Shown here: positions 1 to 6,189 of the stretch, piece after piece
Numbering within the stretch: position 1 is the stretch's first letter
Layout of the letters: each line of letters opens with the position of its first letter
From: DASSHC01 sp035693105
GTDB lineage: Bacteria; Chloroflexota; Chloroflexia; Thermomicrobiales; Thermomicrobiaceae
NCBI GenBank assembly: GCA_035693105.1
Contig: DASSHC010000189.1
Coordinates: 1-8,428, forward strand
Length of the DNA: 8,428 nt
Direction of reading: 5' to 3'
Translations under genes and position numbers: made by a program
The notes under the pieces: generated by a model
The model's database searches: none
Seen by the model: only the letters and a program-made list of their open reading frames with translations
Told to the model about the DNA's origin: nothing

Positions 1-331
1 GATACTTGTAGCCACCGCGATCGAACACCACCTGATCGATCCCGAGCGCCTTGGCCCGCTCACCGACCACGTTGCCGACGATCTCGGCCTGAGCCGTCTT
101 GCGCGGCTTCTCCGCCTCCGGATAGCGCTCGCGCACCGCAGCCTCCAGCGTCGAGGCAGCCGCCAGTGTGTGCCCGGCAGTGTCGTCGATCACCTGGGCA
201 TAGATGTGCTCGTTGCTGCGGAACACATTCAGGCGCGGCCGCTGGGGCGAGCCGCTCACCTTGGCGCGCACGCGCAGGTGCCGCCGCTGGCGCGGCGAGA
301 GGCGCCGCTTGTACTGATACCCGATCTTCAT
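1..331 (-). CDS. rplR: 50S ribosomal protein L18 (partial, 3' end outside window)
   Basis: L18 binds 5S rRNA and, with L5, attaches it to the central protuberance. About 110 codons are visible before the window ends; the family is usually 117-122 residues, so only the last ten or so are missing. The peptide starts MKIGYQYKRRLSPRQRRHLRVRAK, then has GSPQRPRLNVFRSNEHIYAQVIDD (about 27-50), an ALGIDQVVFDRGGYKY stretch near the visible end, all typical of L18 (the last motif normally continues HGRVKALAEAAREGGL). The ATG at 331 is set by the AAAGGA site. By family order rpsE, rpmD, rplO and secY should follow outside the window. Confidence 0.95.
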   Translation of the reverse strand, partial: MKIGYQYKRRLSPRQRRHLRVRAKVSGSPQRPRLNVFRSNEHIYAQVIDDTAGHTLAAASTLEAAVRERYPEAEKPRKTAQAEIVGNVVGERAKALGIDQVVFDRGGYKY

Positions 332-407
332 GCGTCTATCCTTTCGGCGGCCATCGGCTGGTTTTCGTCCCGCTGGACGCTGCCAGACCGGCTCCGCGTC
401 AGTCGTG
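332..407 (-). other. 76-base rplF–rplR intergenic region
   Basis: This is the second longest gap. It holds a small hairpin at 366-379 (CGTCC, four-base loop, GGACG) followed by AAAA on the transcript rather than a T run, so it is not an intrinsic terminator. At its end an AAAGGA site (around 339-344) lies seven bases before the rplR ATG. Nothing else was recognised. Confidence 0.45.
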
Positions 408-953
408 TTACTTGCCGACCTTGCCGGCCTTACCGGCCTTGCGCCGAACCCGCTCACCGGCGTAGCGCACGCCCTTGCCCTTGTAGGGCTCCGGCGGCCG
501 CACGCGGCGAATCCGCGCCGCCTGCTCGCCCACGAGCTGCTTGTCGATCCCGACCACGCCCAGACGCGTCGGAGTCTCCAGCACGAAGGTGATTCCTGGC
601 TCCGGCTCGACGCGCACCGGGTGCGAGTAGCCGAGGCTCAGCACCAGTGTCGTGCCCTCCAGGGCGGCGCGATAGCCGACTCCCTGGATCTCCAGATCCT
701 TGCGGTAGCCCTGCGTGACCCCTTGCACCATATTGGCGATCAAGGTTCGGGTCAGGCCGTGCAGCGCTCGGTACTTTTGCTCGTCCGAGGGACGCTGAAC
801 CAGAATCTTACCATCCTCGCGGATCACCTTCATCTCCGGCACGATCCGCTGGGCCAACTCGCCTTTCGGTCCGGTGACCTTGACCAGACCCGGCTCGACG
901 TTGACGTCGACACCGGTCGGCACCGCGATCGGCTGGTTTCCTATACGAGACAT
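408..953 (-). CDS. rplF: 50S ribosomal protein L6
   Basis: L6 has two similar alpha/beta domains and binds 23S rRNA near the sarcin-ricin loop, by the factor-binding site. The 181-residue product starts MSRIGNQPIAVPTGVDV, has VTGPKGEL (27-34), HGLTRTLIANMVQGVTQGY (65-83), IQGVGYRAALEG (89-100) and the C-terminal signature RPPEPYKGKGVRYAGE (152-167). It ends in a lysine/glycine tail RKAGKAGKVGK encoded by 9-base repeats. The ATG at 953 follows GGAGG at about the best spacing. The gene ends in TAA and is followed by a 76-base gap before rplR. Confidence 0.97.
   Translation of the reverse strand: MSRIGNQPIAVPTGVDVNVEPGLVKVTGPKGELAQRIVPEMKVIREDGKILVQRPSDEQKYRALHGLTRTLIANMVQGVTQGYRKDLEIQGVGYRAALEGTTLVLSLGYSHPVRVEPEPGITFVLETPTRLGVVGIDKQLVGEQAARIRRVRPPEPYKGKGVRYAGERVRRKAGKAGKVGK
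411..446. repeat. 9-base tandem repeat at the 3' end of rplF
   Basis: Four imperfect units lie at 411-419, 420-428, 429-437 and 438-446, close to CTTGCCGGC on the plus strand. They encode the short GK(A/V)-type repeats in the L6 basic tail, so slippage in a lysine/glycine tail is a likely origin. Confidence 0.6.
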
Positions 954-989
954 CGCTCTACCTCCGTCGTGCTCCCGCCGCGCCCGGTG

Positions 990-1388
990 CTACCAGACCG
1001 TGCAGAGCACTTCGCCACCGATCCCGCGCCGCCGCGCTTCCTGGCCGCTCAACACGCCTTCGGGAGTGCTGACGATGGCGGTGCCGAGTCCGCTCTTGAC
1101 CCGCGGGATCTCGTTCTTGCCCACGTAAACGCGCAGACCCGGCTTCGAGATCCGCTTCAGCTCGCGGATCGCGTGCCGCCGGTCATTGCCATACTTCAGC
1201 TCGACATGCAGCAGCGAGAACGGCTTGCGCTCTTCCACCCAGTACCCCGCGATGTACCCTTCATCCTTCAAGATGTGGGCAATCGCCATCAGGATCTTGC
1301 CGGCGGGCATGGTCGTTTCGGTCTTCCGCGCCATTCCGGCGTTGCGGATCCGGGTCAACATGTCCGCGATTGGATCATTCACCGTCAT
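990..1388 (-). CDS. rpsH: 30S ribosomal protein S8
   Basis: S8 is a primary 16S rRNA binder in the central domain and, in E. coli, the translational repressor of the spc operon. The 132-residue product opens with TVNDPIADMLTRIRNA, contains EELK-like segments through VELKYGNDRRHAIRELKRISKPGLRVYVG, and ends with the S8 signature GLGTAIVSTPEGVLSGQEARRRGIGGEVLCTVW, shortened here as STPEGVLSGQEARRRGIGGE. Length is as expected (about 130-132). The ATG at 1388 follows GGAGAGCGGAG; the spacer from the nearest GGAG is about 12 bases, longer than for most neighbours. TAG stop; rplF starts 36 bases later. Confidence 0.96.
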   Translation of the reverse strand: MTVNDPIADMLTRIRNAGMARKTETTMPAGKILMAIAHILKDEGYIAGYWVEERKPFSLLHVELKYGNDRRHAIRELKRISKPGLRVYVGKNEIPRVKSGLGTAIVSTPEGVLSGQEARRRGIGGEVLCTVW

Positions 1389-1418
1389 TGCTGTCTATTT
1401 CTCCGCTCTCCGCTGGCC

Positions 1419-1604
1419 CTACCAGCTCGACTTCGTCACGCCGGGCAGCTTGCCGGTACTGGCCAACTCGCGGAAGCAGATCCGGCAGACGCCGAATTTG
1501 CGCATGTAGGCGCGCGATCGGCCGCACAGCTTACAGCGGTTGCGATGTCGCACCGCGTATTTCGGTGGCCGCAGCGACTTTGCGATCTGCGACTTCTTCG
1601 CCAT
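1419..1604 (-). CDS. rpsN: 30S ribosomal protein S14, zinc-binding (type Z)
   Basis: S14 lies in the head of the 30S subunit close to S3 and S10. This is the short 61-residue form. It starts MAKKSQIAKSLRPPKYAVRHRNRC and has two CxxC pairs, Cys24/Cys27 and Cys40/Cys43, spaced as in the zinc-binding form, then ends FRELASTGKLPGVTKSSW. The conserved RxYMRKFGVCRICFRE core is plain. The longer zinc-free S14 lacks these cysteines. The ATG is preceded by TAAGGAG with a normal spacer. It sits between rplE and rpsH in the standard spc order. Confidence 0.97.
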   Translation of the reverse strand: MAKKSQIAKSLRPPKYAVRHRNRCKLCGRSRAYMRKFGVCRICFRELASTGKLPGVTKSSW

Positions 1605-1626
1605 CTCTTCTCCTTAGGCTCAACGC

Positions 1627-2175
1627 TCACGCTTCGCGGAACGGCATCCCGAGGAGTGCCAGCAAGCGGCGCGCTTCCTCGTCCGTTTTCGCGGTGGTAA
1701 CAATGCTGACTTCCATACCACGTACCCGGTCGATCTTGTCGTATTCGATCTCTGGGAAGACGAGTTGCTCCCGCAAGCCGAGCGTGTAATTGCCGCGCCC
1801 ATCGAAGGAGCGCGGCGACAGCCCGTGGAAGTCGCGAATGCGCGGAAGGGCCGTCCCGACCAGCCGGTCGAGAAACTCATACATCCGGTCGCCCCGCAGC
1901 GTGACCATAGTGCCGATCGGCATCCCCTGGCGCAAGCGGAAGGCCGCGACCGATTTCTTGGCACGCGTCACCACCGGCTTTTGCCCGGAGATGGTCGCGA
2001 GATCTGAAGCCGCCGCGTCGAGCGCGCGGGCGTTATTGACCGCTTCGCCCAGCCCGATATTGAGCACGATCTTCTCGAGGCGCGGCACCTCAAGGACGTT
2101 GCGGTAGCCGAACTCGCGCATCATCTCCGGCACGACCTCGGTGCGATAGCGCTCCTTGAAGCGTGGTACTGACAT
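1627..2175 (-). CDS. rplE: 50S ribosomal protein L5
   Basis: L5 binds 5S rRNA, forms part of the central protuberance with L18, and contacts the P-site tRNA. The product is 182 residues, of typical length. Landmarks are RFKERYRTEVVPEMM, LEVPRLEKIVLNIGLGEA (about 28-45), SGQKPVVTRAKKSVAAFRLRQGMPIG (63-88) and RDFHGLSPRSFDGRGNYTLGLREQLVFPEI (114-143). It is the only gene here ending in TGA; its end, GMPFREA, falls where the family normally stops, so TGA appears to work as a stop codon. The start is set by GAGGGA close to the ATG. In E. coli the S8 repressor site lies around the start of this gene; I could not recognise a counterpart by eye. Confidence 0.97.
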   Translation of the reverse strand: MSVPRFKERYRTEVVPEMMREFGYRNVLEVPRLEKIVLNIGLGEAVNNARALDAAASDLATISGQKPVVTRAKKSVAAFRLRQGMPIGTMVTLRGDRMYEFLDRLVGTALPRIRDFHGLSPRSFDGRGNYTLGLREQLVFPEIEYDKIDRVRGMEVSIVTTAKTDEEARRLLALLGMPFREA

Positions 2176-2189
2176 CGGCTTCCCTCACT

Positions 2190-2525
2190 CTATCGCTGCG
2201 GCCGCGGCTGCGCGATGGTCGCGTTACACTTCTTGCAGTAACGCTCCTTCTTGCCCGTCTCGTTGATCCGAAATCCGACCCGCGTCGGCTGCTCGCACGC
2301 CGAGCACCACAGCATCACGTTCGACACGTGCATCGGCGCTTCCATCTCGATGATGCCCGCCTGCTGCACCCCGGGAACGGCGCGCTGGTGCTTCTTGACC
2401 AGGTTCACGCCTTCGACGATCACGCGATCCTTGCGCGGCATGTTCTGCCGCACTTTGCCCCGTGCGCCGCGATCTTTCCCGGCGATCACGACGATCTCGT
2501 CGCCGCTGACAATCTTTTCCGCCAT
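2190..2525 (-). CDS. rplX: 50S ribosomal protein L24 with C-terminal zinc ribbon
   Basis: L24 is one of the assembly initiators of the 50S subunit and lies near the tunnel exit. The 111-residue product has the KOW motif near the start (KIVSGDEIVVIAGKDRGARGKV, about 4-25) and VEGVNLVKKHQR (37-48). After PMHVSNVMLWC the protein carries two CxxC pairs, Cys74/Cys77 and Cys97/Cys100, consistent with a zinc ribbon found in many bacterial L24 proteins but absent from the E. coli one. The ATG follows GGGAGG at six to seven bases. The TAG stop lies 14 bases before the rplE ATG, and the rplE ribosome binding site (GAGGGA) starts just after it. Confidence 0.96.
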   Translation of the reverse strand: MAEKIVSGDEIVVIAGKDRGARGKVRQNMPRKDRVIVEGVNLVKKHQRAVPGVQQAGIIEMEAPMHVSNVMLWCSACEQPTRVGFRINETGKKERYCKKCNATIAQPRPQR

Positions 2526-2550
2526 CGTTCCTCCCTCGCCTCAGACCCGC

Positions 2551-2919
2551 CTACAGGACTTCCGGTGCGAGCGAGACGATGCGCATGTATTGCTTGTCGC
2601 GCAGCTCGCGGGCGACCGGGCCAAAGATGCGCGTTCCCCGCGGGTTGCCCTGCGGCGTAATCAGCACGGCCGCGTTATCGTCGAACCGAATGTGCGAGCC
2701 GTCCGGGCGGCCAAACTCCTGGGCCGTCCGCACCACCACGGCGCGGACTACATCGCCCTTTTTCACCCCAGAGTGCGGCTGTGCCGACTTCACCGCGGCG
2801 ATGATGATGTCACCGACGCCCGCGTATTTCTTGCTCGACCCACCCAGCACCCGGATACACATGATCTCCTTGGCACCGGTGTTGTCGGCAACCGTCAGGC
2901 GCGTTTGCGGCTGAATCAC
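2551..2919 (-). CDS. rplN: 50S ribosomal protein L14 (GTG start)
   Basis: L14 binds 23S rRNA on the interface side of the large subunit, near L19, and takes part in an inter-subunit bridge; it is also the site contacted by the silencing factor RsfS. The product is 122 residues, exactly the usual length. It starts (M)IQPQTRLTVADNTGAKEIMCIRVLGG, contains KKGDVVRAVVVRT and the C-terminal NPRGTRIFGPVARELRD, all highly conserved. The initiation codon is GTG, with GGAGGAGG immediately upstream (about four to seven bases). rplX follows 25 bases after the TAG stop. Confidence 0.98.
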   Translation of the reverse strand: MIQPQTRLTVADNTGAKEIMCIRVLGGSSKKYAGVGDIIIAAVKSAQPHSGVKKGDVVRAVVVRTAQEFGRPDGSHIRFDDNAAVLITPQGNPRGTRIFGPVARELRDKQYMRIVSLAPEVL

Positions 2920-2952
2920 GGTGCCTCCTCCTCGTTCTCAGTTTTGTTACCG

Positions 2953-3231
2953 CTACGTCGTGCGCTCGAGAATCTCGCGCACCACCCAGCGCTTGGTCTT
3001 ACTCAAAGGACGGGTCTCCTCGATCAGGACGAGGTCGCCCGTGTGCGCACTATTGAACTCGTCGTGCGCCTTGAATCTGCTCGTGCGGCGCATCTGCTTA
3101 CGGTAGATGGGGTGTCGCCGCGTGTAATTGACCGCCACCACCACCGTTTTGTCCATCTTGTCGGACACCACCCGGCCGACCTTGGTCAACCGGCGCTTGG
3201 GCCGCTGCTGCGTCTGCTCTGCTGCTTCCAT
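2953..3231 (-). CDS. rpsQ: 30S ribosomal protein S17
   Basis: S17 is an OB-fold protein that binds the 5' domain of 16S rRNA early in assembly. The 92-residue product has a short polar N-terminal extension (MEAAEQTQQRPKRR) and then the family core: GRVVSDKMDKTVVVAV (about 19-34), RHPIYRKQMRRTSRFKAHDE (39-58) and GDLVLIEETRPLSKTKRWVV (65-84). The ATG at 3231 is backed by GGGAGG, although the spacer of about 13 bases is long; an in-frame TAA lies four codons upstream, so the start cannot move far, and the neighbouring CTG is a remote alternative. The stop TAG is followed one codon later by an in-frame TAA, a backup stop. rplN, the first gene of the spc operon in E. coli terms, follows 33 bases later. 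Confidence 0.96.
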   Translation of the reverse strand: MEAAEQTQQRPKRRLTKVGRVVSDKMDKTVVVAVNYTRRHPIYRKQMRRTSRFKAHDEFNSAHTGDLVLIEETRPLSKTKRWVVREILERTT

Positions 3232-3274
3232 CAGTGCTCGTTATCCTCCCGGGCCGTCTGGCCGCCACGCCGGG

Positions 3275-3493
3275 CTAGAGCCCCAGCGTCTTCTCCAGCT
3301 CGGCCGCCATGACGCGCTCGGTCTGGATCGTCTTGATACGCGCGATGTCGCGCTTGATCGCGCGGATGCGCATCGGGTTCGTCAGGGTGCCTACCGCCTC
3401 GGCGAAGCGCAGGTCCCGCCACTCGGTCTTCAGCTCCGCGATCTTGCCCACCAACTCCTGGTCGGTCAGCGCGCGGATCTCGGCCGGCTTCAT
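3275..3493 (-). CDS. rpmC: 50S ribosomal protein L29
   Basis: L29 is a small two-helix protein beside L23 at the tunnel exit. The 72-residue product starts MKPAEIRALTDQELVGKIAELKTEWRDLR, the family N-terminal helix, then has FAEAVGTLTNPMRIRAIKRDIARIKTI, where the conserved N-P-x-R-I-R-x-x-K/R-R-x-I-A-R-I-x-T pattern is plain. It ends MAAELEKTLGL, slightly longer than E. coli L29 (63 residues). The ATG is placed by the AGGAG site shared with the rplP stop. It is followed by a 43-base gap before rpsQ, as part of the usual L16–L29–S17 trio. Confidence 0.95.
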   Translation of the reverse strand: MKPAEIRALTDQELVGKIAELKTEWRDLRFAEAVGTLTNPMRIRAIKRDIARIKTIQTERVMAAELEKTLGL

Positions 3494-3497
3494 CGTG

Positions 3498-3505
3498 CTC
3501 TCCTA
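3498..3505 (-). promoter_or_regulatory. Shine-Dalgarno of rpmC overlapping the rplP stop
   Basis: TAGGAGAG starts with the rplP stop codon; AGGAG lies six bases before the rpmC ATG. The same stop-plus-site arrangement is seen at rplC–rplD. Confidence 0.75.
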
Positions 3506-3970
3506 CTCGCCTTCGGCGGCGGCGCCCGGCGTCTCCGCCGCCTGCGCGGCCGTCGTGCCGATTGCCTCGCGCTTGACGATCTTGGCCTTCATCGGCAGCT
3601 TATGGATCGCGCGCGTCAACGCGTCGACCGCCAGGTCATCACGCACGCCGCCCAGCTCAAACATGATCCGGCCAGGCTTGACGACGGCGACCCAATACTC
3701 CGGGTTGCCCTTGCCGCTTCCCATACGCGTCTCGGCCGGCTTCTGCGTGATCGGCTTGTCGGGAAAGATGCGGATCCATACCTTGCCGCCACGCCGCACC
3801 GCGTTGGTGATCGCACGGCGCGAGGCCTCGATCTGCCGGCTGGAGACCCAGCCTGGCTCCAGCGCCTGAATGCCGAACTCACCGAAGAGCAGCTCGGTGC
3901 CGCCCGACGCTTGGCCGCGCATCCGACCCCGGAAGACTTTGCGGTGCTTGACCCGCTTTGGCATCAGCAT
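3503..3970 (-). CDS. rplP: 50S ribosomal protein L16 with alanine/glutamate-rich C-terminal tail
   Basis: L16 binds near the A site of the 50S subunit and helps organise tRNA and the late stage of large-subunit assembly. MLMPKRVKHRKVFRGRMRG is the usual start, followed by FGIQALEPGWVSSRQIEASRR, KVWIRIFPDKPITQKP, TRMGSGKGNPEYWV (about 81-94) and PGRIMFELGGV. Arg82 matches the arginine that is hydroxylated in E. coli L16 (Arg81). The 155 residues exceed the usual 136-144 because of a tail of about 15 residues rich in Ala and Glu. The ATG at 3970 is chosen because MLxPKR is the family start; AAGGAG lies 14 bases upstream and a closer GGGA lies eight bases upstream, while an ATG at 3964 would lose the first two residues. 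The TAG stop is part of the rpmC ribosome binding site. Confidence 0.96.
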   Translation of the reverse strand: MLMPKRVKHRKVFRGRMRGQASGGTELLFGEFGIQALEPGWVSSRQIEASRRAITNAVRRGGKVWIRIFPDKPITQKPAETRMGSGKGNPEYWVAVVKPGRIMFELGGVRDDLAVDALTRAIHKLPMKAKIVKREAIGTTAAQAAETPGAAAEGE

Positions 3971-3997
3971 GGCTGCGTTCCCATCTCCTTTAGACGA

Positions 3998-4666
3998 CTA
4001 ATCCGCGGCGCTCGCGGCGGCCTCAGCCGGCGGCGTCTTCACCGGGATCACGTCACCCTTGTAAACCCAGACCTTGACGCCGATGCGGCCGTAGGTCGTG
4101 TGGGCGTGGACCACCGCGTAGTCGATGTTCGCCCGCAGGGTGTGCAGCGGCACGCGCCCCTCCATCTCGGTGACGGAGCGCGACATCTCGGCGCCGCCCA
4201 GACGGCCGCTGACCTTGATCTTGACCCCCTGCACCCCGCGCCGCATGGCCTGCGAGGCCGCGTGCTTCATCGCGCGCCGGTAGCTGACGCGGCGCCCAAT
4301 CTGCTCGGCGATGCTCTCGGCGATCAACTTCGCGTTGGTTTCGGGTGTCTTGATCTCCTCGATCTTCAGATGCACCTTCTTGCCCAGCCGCTGCTCCAGC
4401 ATATGCCGCAGCCGTTCGACGTTGGCGCCCTGCTTGCCGATCACGATCCCCGGCTTCGAGGTGTGAATCGCCACCTCAACCCGGTTGGCCGAGCGCTCAA
4501 TGTCGATCCGCGCGATCCCCGCGCGGGTCAGCTCGTCGCTGATGAGGCGCCGGATCAACAGGTCCTCATGCAACTGCTCGGTATAGTTCCGCTCGGCGAA
4601 CCACTTGGACTCCCAATCGTGGACGATGCCGAGCCGGAACCCGATGGGGTGTACTTTTCGACCCAT
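3998..4666 (-). CDS. rpsC: 30S ribosomal protein S3
   Basis: S3 lies at the mRNA entry channel and, with S4 and S5, gives the ribosome its mRNA helicase activity. The 222-residue product starts MGRKVHPIGFRLGIVHDW, has a type II KH domain with the loop GIVIGKQG (about 73-80), and an RRAMKHA stretch (130-136) that contains the positions matching E. coli Arg131, Arg132 and Lys135. The C-terminal domain ends in VHAHTTYGRIGVKVWVYKGDV followed by a short alanine-rich tail. Length is typical. It starts one base after the rplV stop and precedes rplP by 27 bases, as in other bacteria. TAG stop. Confidence 0.98.
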   Translation of the reverse strand: MGRKVHPIGFRLGIVHDWESKWFAERNYTEQLHEDLLIRRLISDELTRAGIARIDIERSANRVEVAIHTSKPGIVIGKQGANVERLRHMLEQRLGKKVHLKIEEIKTPETNAKLIAESIAEQIGRRVSYRRAMKHAASQAMRRGVQGVKIKVSGRLGGAEMSRSVTEMEGRVPLHTLRANIDYAVVHAHTTYGRIGVKVWVYKGDVIPVKTPPAEAAASAAD

Positions 4667-4667
4667 C

Positions 4668-5006
4668 CTAGGCCTCCTTTTCGTCGAGAATCACGGTGAT
4701 ATGCGACGTCCGGTGCAACTCCTGGTTGACACGGCCCCGGGCGCGCGCGCGCCACCGCTTCACCGTCGGCCCCTCGTCCACGAAGATGCGACTGACGACC
4801 AGCTCGCTGGCTTCCAGGTCGTAGTTGTGCTCCGCGTTGGCCATCGCCGAGCGCAGCACCTTGAGCACATCGACCGCCGACTTCTGCGGCAGGAAGCGCA
4901 GAATCGCGACGGCCTCCGGCACGCTCTTGCCACGCACGGCGTCCACGACCAGGCGCGCTTTGCGGGCCGAAACCGGAATCCCCCGGGCCTTCGCTGTGAC
5001 TTCCAT
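4668..5006 (-). CDS. rplV: 50S ribosomal protein L22
   Basis: L22 binds several 23S rRNA domains and its long beta-hairpin lines the exit tunnel opposite L4; changes in that hairpin can affect macrolide sensitivity. The product has 112 residues, normal for the family. Visible: MEVTAKARGIPVSARKARLVVDAVRGKSV at the start, SAMANAEHNYDLEASELVV (about 53-71), FVDEGPTVKRWRARARGRVNQ (75-95) covering the hairpin, and HRTSHITVIL (98-107). The hairpin section reads ARGRVNQELHRTSH, with VNQELH where many bacteria have a more basic stretch. The final codons DEKEA double as the rpsC ribosome binding site, and the TAG stop is only one base from the rpsC ATG, so the two genes are tightly coupled. Confidence 0.97.
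   Translation of the reverse strand: MEVTAKARGIPVSARKARLVVDAVRGKSVPEAVAILRFLPQKSAVDVLKVLRSAMANAEHNYDLEASELVVSRIFVDEGPTVKRWRARARGRVNQELHRTSHITVILDEKEA
4673..4679 (-). promoter_or_regulatory. Shine-Dalgarno of rpsC inside the rplV coding end
   Basis: AAGGAGG is formed by the last sense codons of rplV (Lys-Glu-Ala) and lies six bases before the rpsC ATG. The rplV stop falls between this site and the start, a layout expected for re-initiation. Confidence 0.8.
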
Positions 5007-5026
5007 CTCTCGCTCCTCGTCCCGGG

Positions 5027-5311
5027 CTAGCGTCGCCGGCTGGCGCGCTCGGCGTCCTTGCCGTGGCCGCGGTACGTCCGCGTCGGCGCGAACTCGCCCA
5101 GCTTGTGCCCAACCATCTGCTCCGTGATGAAGATCGGCACATGCCGGCGGCCGTCGTGAATCGCCACGGTGTGGCCGATCATTGCCGGGTAGATGGTCGA
5201 GGCGCGCGCCCAGGAGCGCACGACTCGCCGCTCGCCGCCGGCGTTCATGGATTCAATCTTCTCCCGCAGATTCTCATCGATATACGGGCCCTTTTTCGAC
5301 GACCGTCCCAA
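5027..5311 (-). CDS. rpsS: 30S ribosomal protein S19 (TTG start)
   Basis: S19 sits in the head of the small subunit, next to S13, and contacts the tRNA and the 50S subunit through an inter-subunit bridge. The 94-residue product starts (M)GRSSKKGPYIDENL, has VVRSWARASTIYPAMIGHTVAIHDG and HVPIFITEQMVGHKLGEFAPTR, and ends with a basic tail RGHGKDAERASRRR. The length agrees with the family (about 92-95). The initiation codon is TTG: the frame upstream is open but carries no S19-like sequence, and GGAGGAG lies just before this TTG. The frame upstream of it overlaps the rplB end and should not be included. TAG stop; rplV follows 20 bases later. Confidence 0.95.
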   Translation of the reverse strand: MGRSSKKGPYIDENLREKIESMNAGGERRVVRSWARASTIYPAMIGHTVAIHDGRRHVPIFITEQMVGHKLGEFAPTRTYRGHGKDAERASRRR

Positions 5312-5315
5312 CGTG

Positions 5316-5322
5316 CTCCTCC
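5316..5322 (-). promoter_or_regulatory. Shine-Dalgarno that fixes the TTG start of rpsS
   Basis: GGAGGAG lies four bases before the TTG at 5311 (six if the GGAGG core is counted). No ATG or GTG occurs near a purine-rich site at the point where S19 homology starts, so this site decides the start. Confidence 0.8.
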
Positions 5323-5330
5323 AACAATAC

Positions 5331-6161
5331 CTAGCGACCTGAGTTGCGGCGACGAACGATGTACTTCTGGGTGCGCGGGTTGTTGCGCGTGCGATGGCCC
5401 AGCGCCGGCTTGCCCCACGGCGTCTTCGGCTGGCCGCCGATCGGCGCGCGTCCCTCGCCGCCACCGTGCGGATGGTCGCGGGGGTTCATCACGGAGCCAC
5501 GGACGGTCGGCCGCTTGCCCATGTGCCGCGCACGTCCGGCCTTGCCGATGCGCACGTTCTCGTGCTCCACGTTGCCCACCTGGCCCAGCGTCGCCATGCA
5601 CTCGGCGCGCACCAGCCGCATCTCGCCCGAAGGCATCCGCAGCGTGACCATGCCGTCCTGCTTGGCCATCAGTTGGGCCGAGGCACCCGCCGAGCGGACC
5701 ATCTGGCCGCCCTTGCCGGGATACAGCTCGATGTTGTGGATCTGCGAGCCGGTGGGGATCTCTTCCAGCGGCAGCGCGTTGCCCACACGGATCGGCGAGC
5801 CGGAGCCGGAGATCACCTGATCGCCGACTTTCAGGCCGAGCGGCGCCAGGATGTAGCGCTTCTCACCATCGGCGTACTCCAGCAGCGCGATGTTGGCCGA
5901 GCGGTTCGGGTCATACTCGATGCCGGTCACCGTGGCCGCCACGCCCGGCTTGTTGCGCTTGAAGTCGATCTTGCGATAGAAGCGCTTGTGCTGGCCACCT
6001 TGATGCCGGACGGTGATCCGGCCCTGGTTGTTGCGGCCACCTTTGCGCTTCAGCGGCTCGAGCAGGCTCTTCTCGGGCTTCTTCTTCGTGATCTCGCTGT
6101 ACGTATTGACCGTCATATTGCGCCGGCCGGGCGAGGTCGGCTTGTATTTTCGAATTGGCAT
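5331..6161 (-). CDS. rplB: 50S ribosomal protein L2
   Basis: L2 is among the most conserved ribosomal proteins; it binds 23S rRNA near the peptidyl transferase centre and helps join the subunits. The product is 276 residues, the family norm. Visible landmarks are MPIRKYKPTSPGRRNMTV at the start, GRNNQGRITVRHQGGQHKR (about 42-60), the RNA-binding OB-like and SH3-like domains in the middle, and the signature NPRDHPHGGGEGR (226-238) with the functionally important histidine at about residue 230 (His229 in E. coli). The C-terminus ends with TQKYIVRRRNSGR. The ATG at 6161 is preceded by AAGGAGG with six-base spacing and is clearly the true start, although the frame stays open further upstream. It is followed 19 bases later by rpsS. 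Confidence 0.98.
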   Translation of the reverse strand: MPIRKYKPTSPGRRNMTVNTYSEITKKKPEKSLLEPLKRKGGRNNQGRITVRHQGGQHKRFYRKIDFKRNKPGVAATVTGIEYDPNRSANIALLEYADGEKRYILAPLGLKVGDQVISGSGSPIRVGNALPLEEIPTGSQIHNIELYPGKGGQMVRSAGASAQLMAKQDGMVTLRMPSGEMRLVRAECMATLGQVGNVEHENVRIGKAGRARHMGKRPTVRGSVMNPRDHPHGGGEGRAPIGGQPKTPWGKPALGHRTRNNPRTQKYIVRRRNSGR

Positions 6162-6189
6162 CGCGTTCCTCCTTGCCGCCTCGTGCCGG

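Noticed and set aside
328..354. Eight-codon mini-frame (MAAERIDA) ahead of rplR on the minus strand, its TGA overlapping the rplR ATG.
   Set aside because: No ribosome binding site precedes its ATG; the AAAGGA site inside it serves rplR. Short frames like this occur by chance.
366..379. Hairpin in the rplF–rplR gap as a possible terminator.
   Set aside because: The stem is only five pairs and is followed by A residues on the transcript, not a T run.
351..945. About 14 of 16 bases shared between the rplF–rplR gap (near 352-366) and the start of rplF (near 928-942).
   Set aside because: A shared run of about 12 bases is expected a few times by chance in a window of this length.
3964..3984. 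Six-codon mini-frame ahead of rplP, starting directly after AAGGAG and ending in TGA overlapping an ATG.
   Set aside because: The AAGGAG is adjacent to its ATG with no spacer, which does not allow normal initiation; probably chance.
330..4699. Very long open frames on the plus strand opposite the ribosomal genes (for example 330-1700 and 3128-4699).
   Set aside because: They are antisense to well-identified ribosomal protein genes, their translations are rich in Arg, Leu, His and Ala with no recognisable domain, and such open frames are expected when the coding strand has GC-rich third codon positions.
4740..4753. 14-base alternating GC palindrome inside rplV, possibly prone to Z-DNA.
   Set aside because: It is explained by codons for the conserved R-A-R-A-R stretch of L22 in a GC-rich genome.
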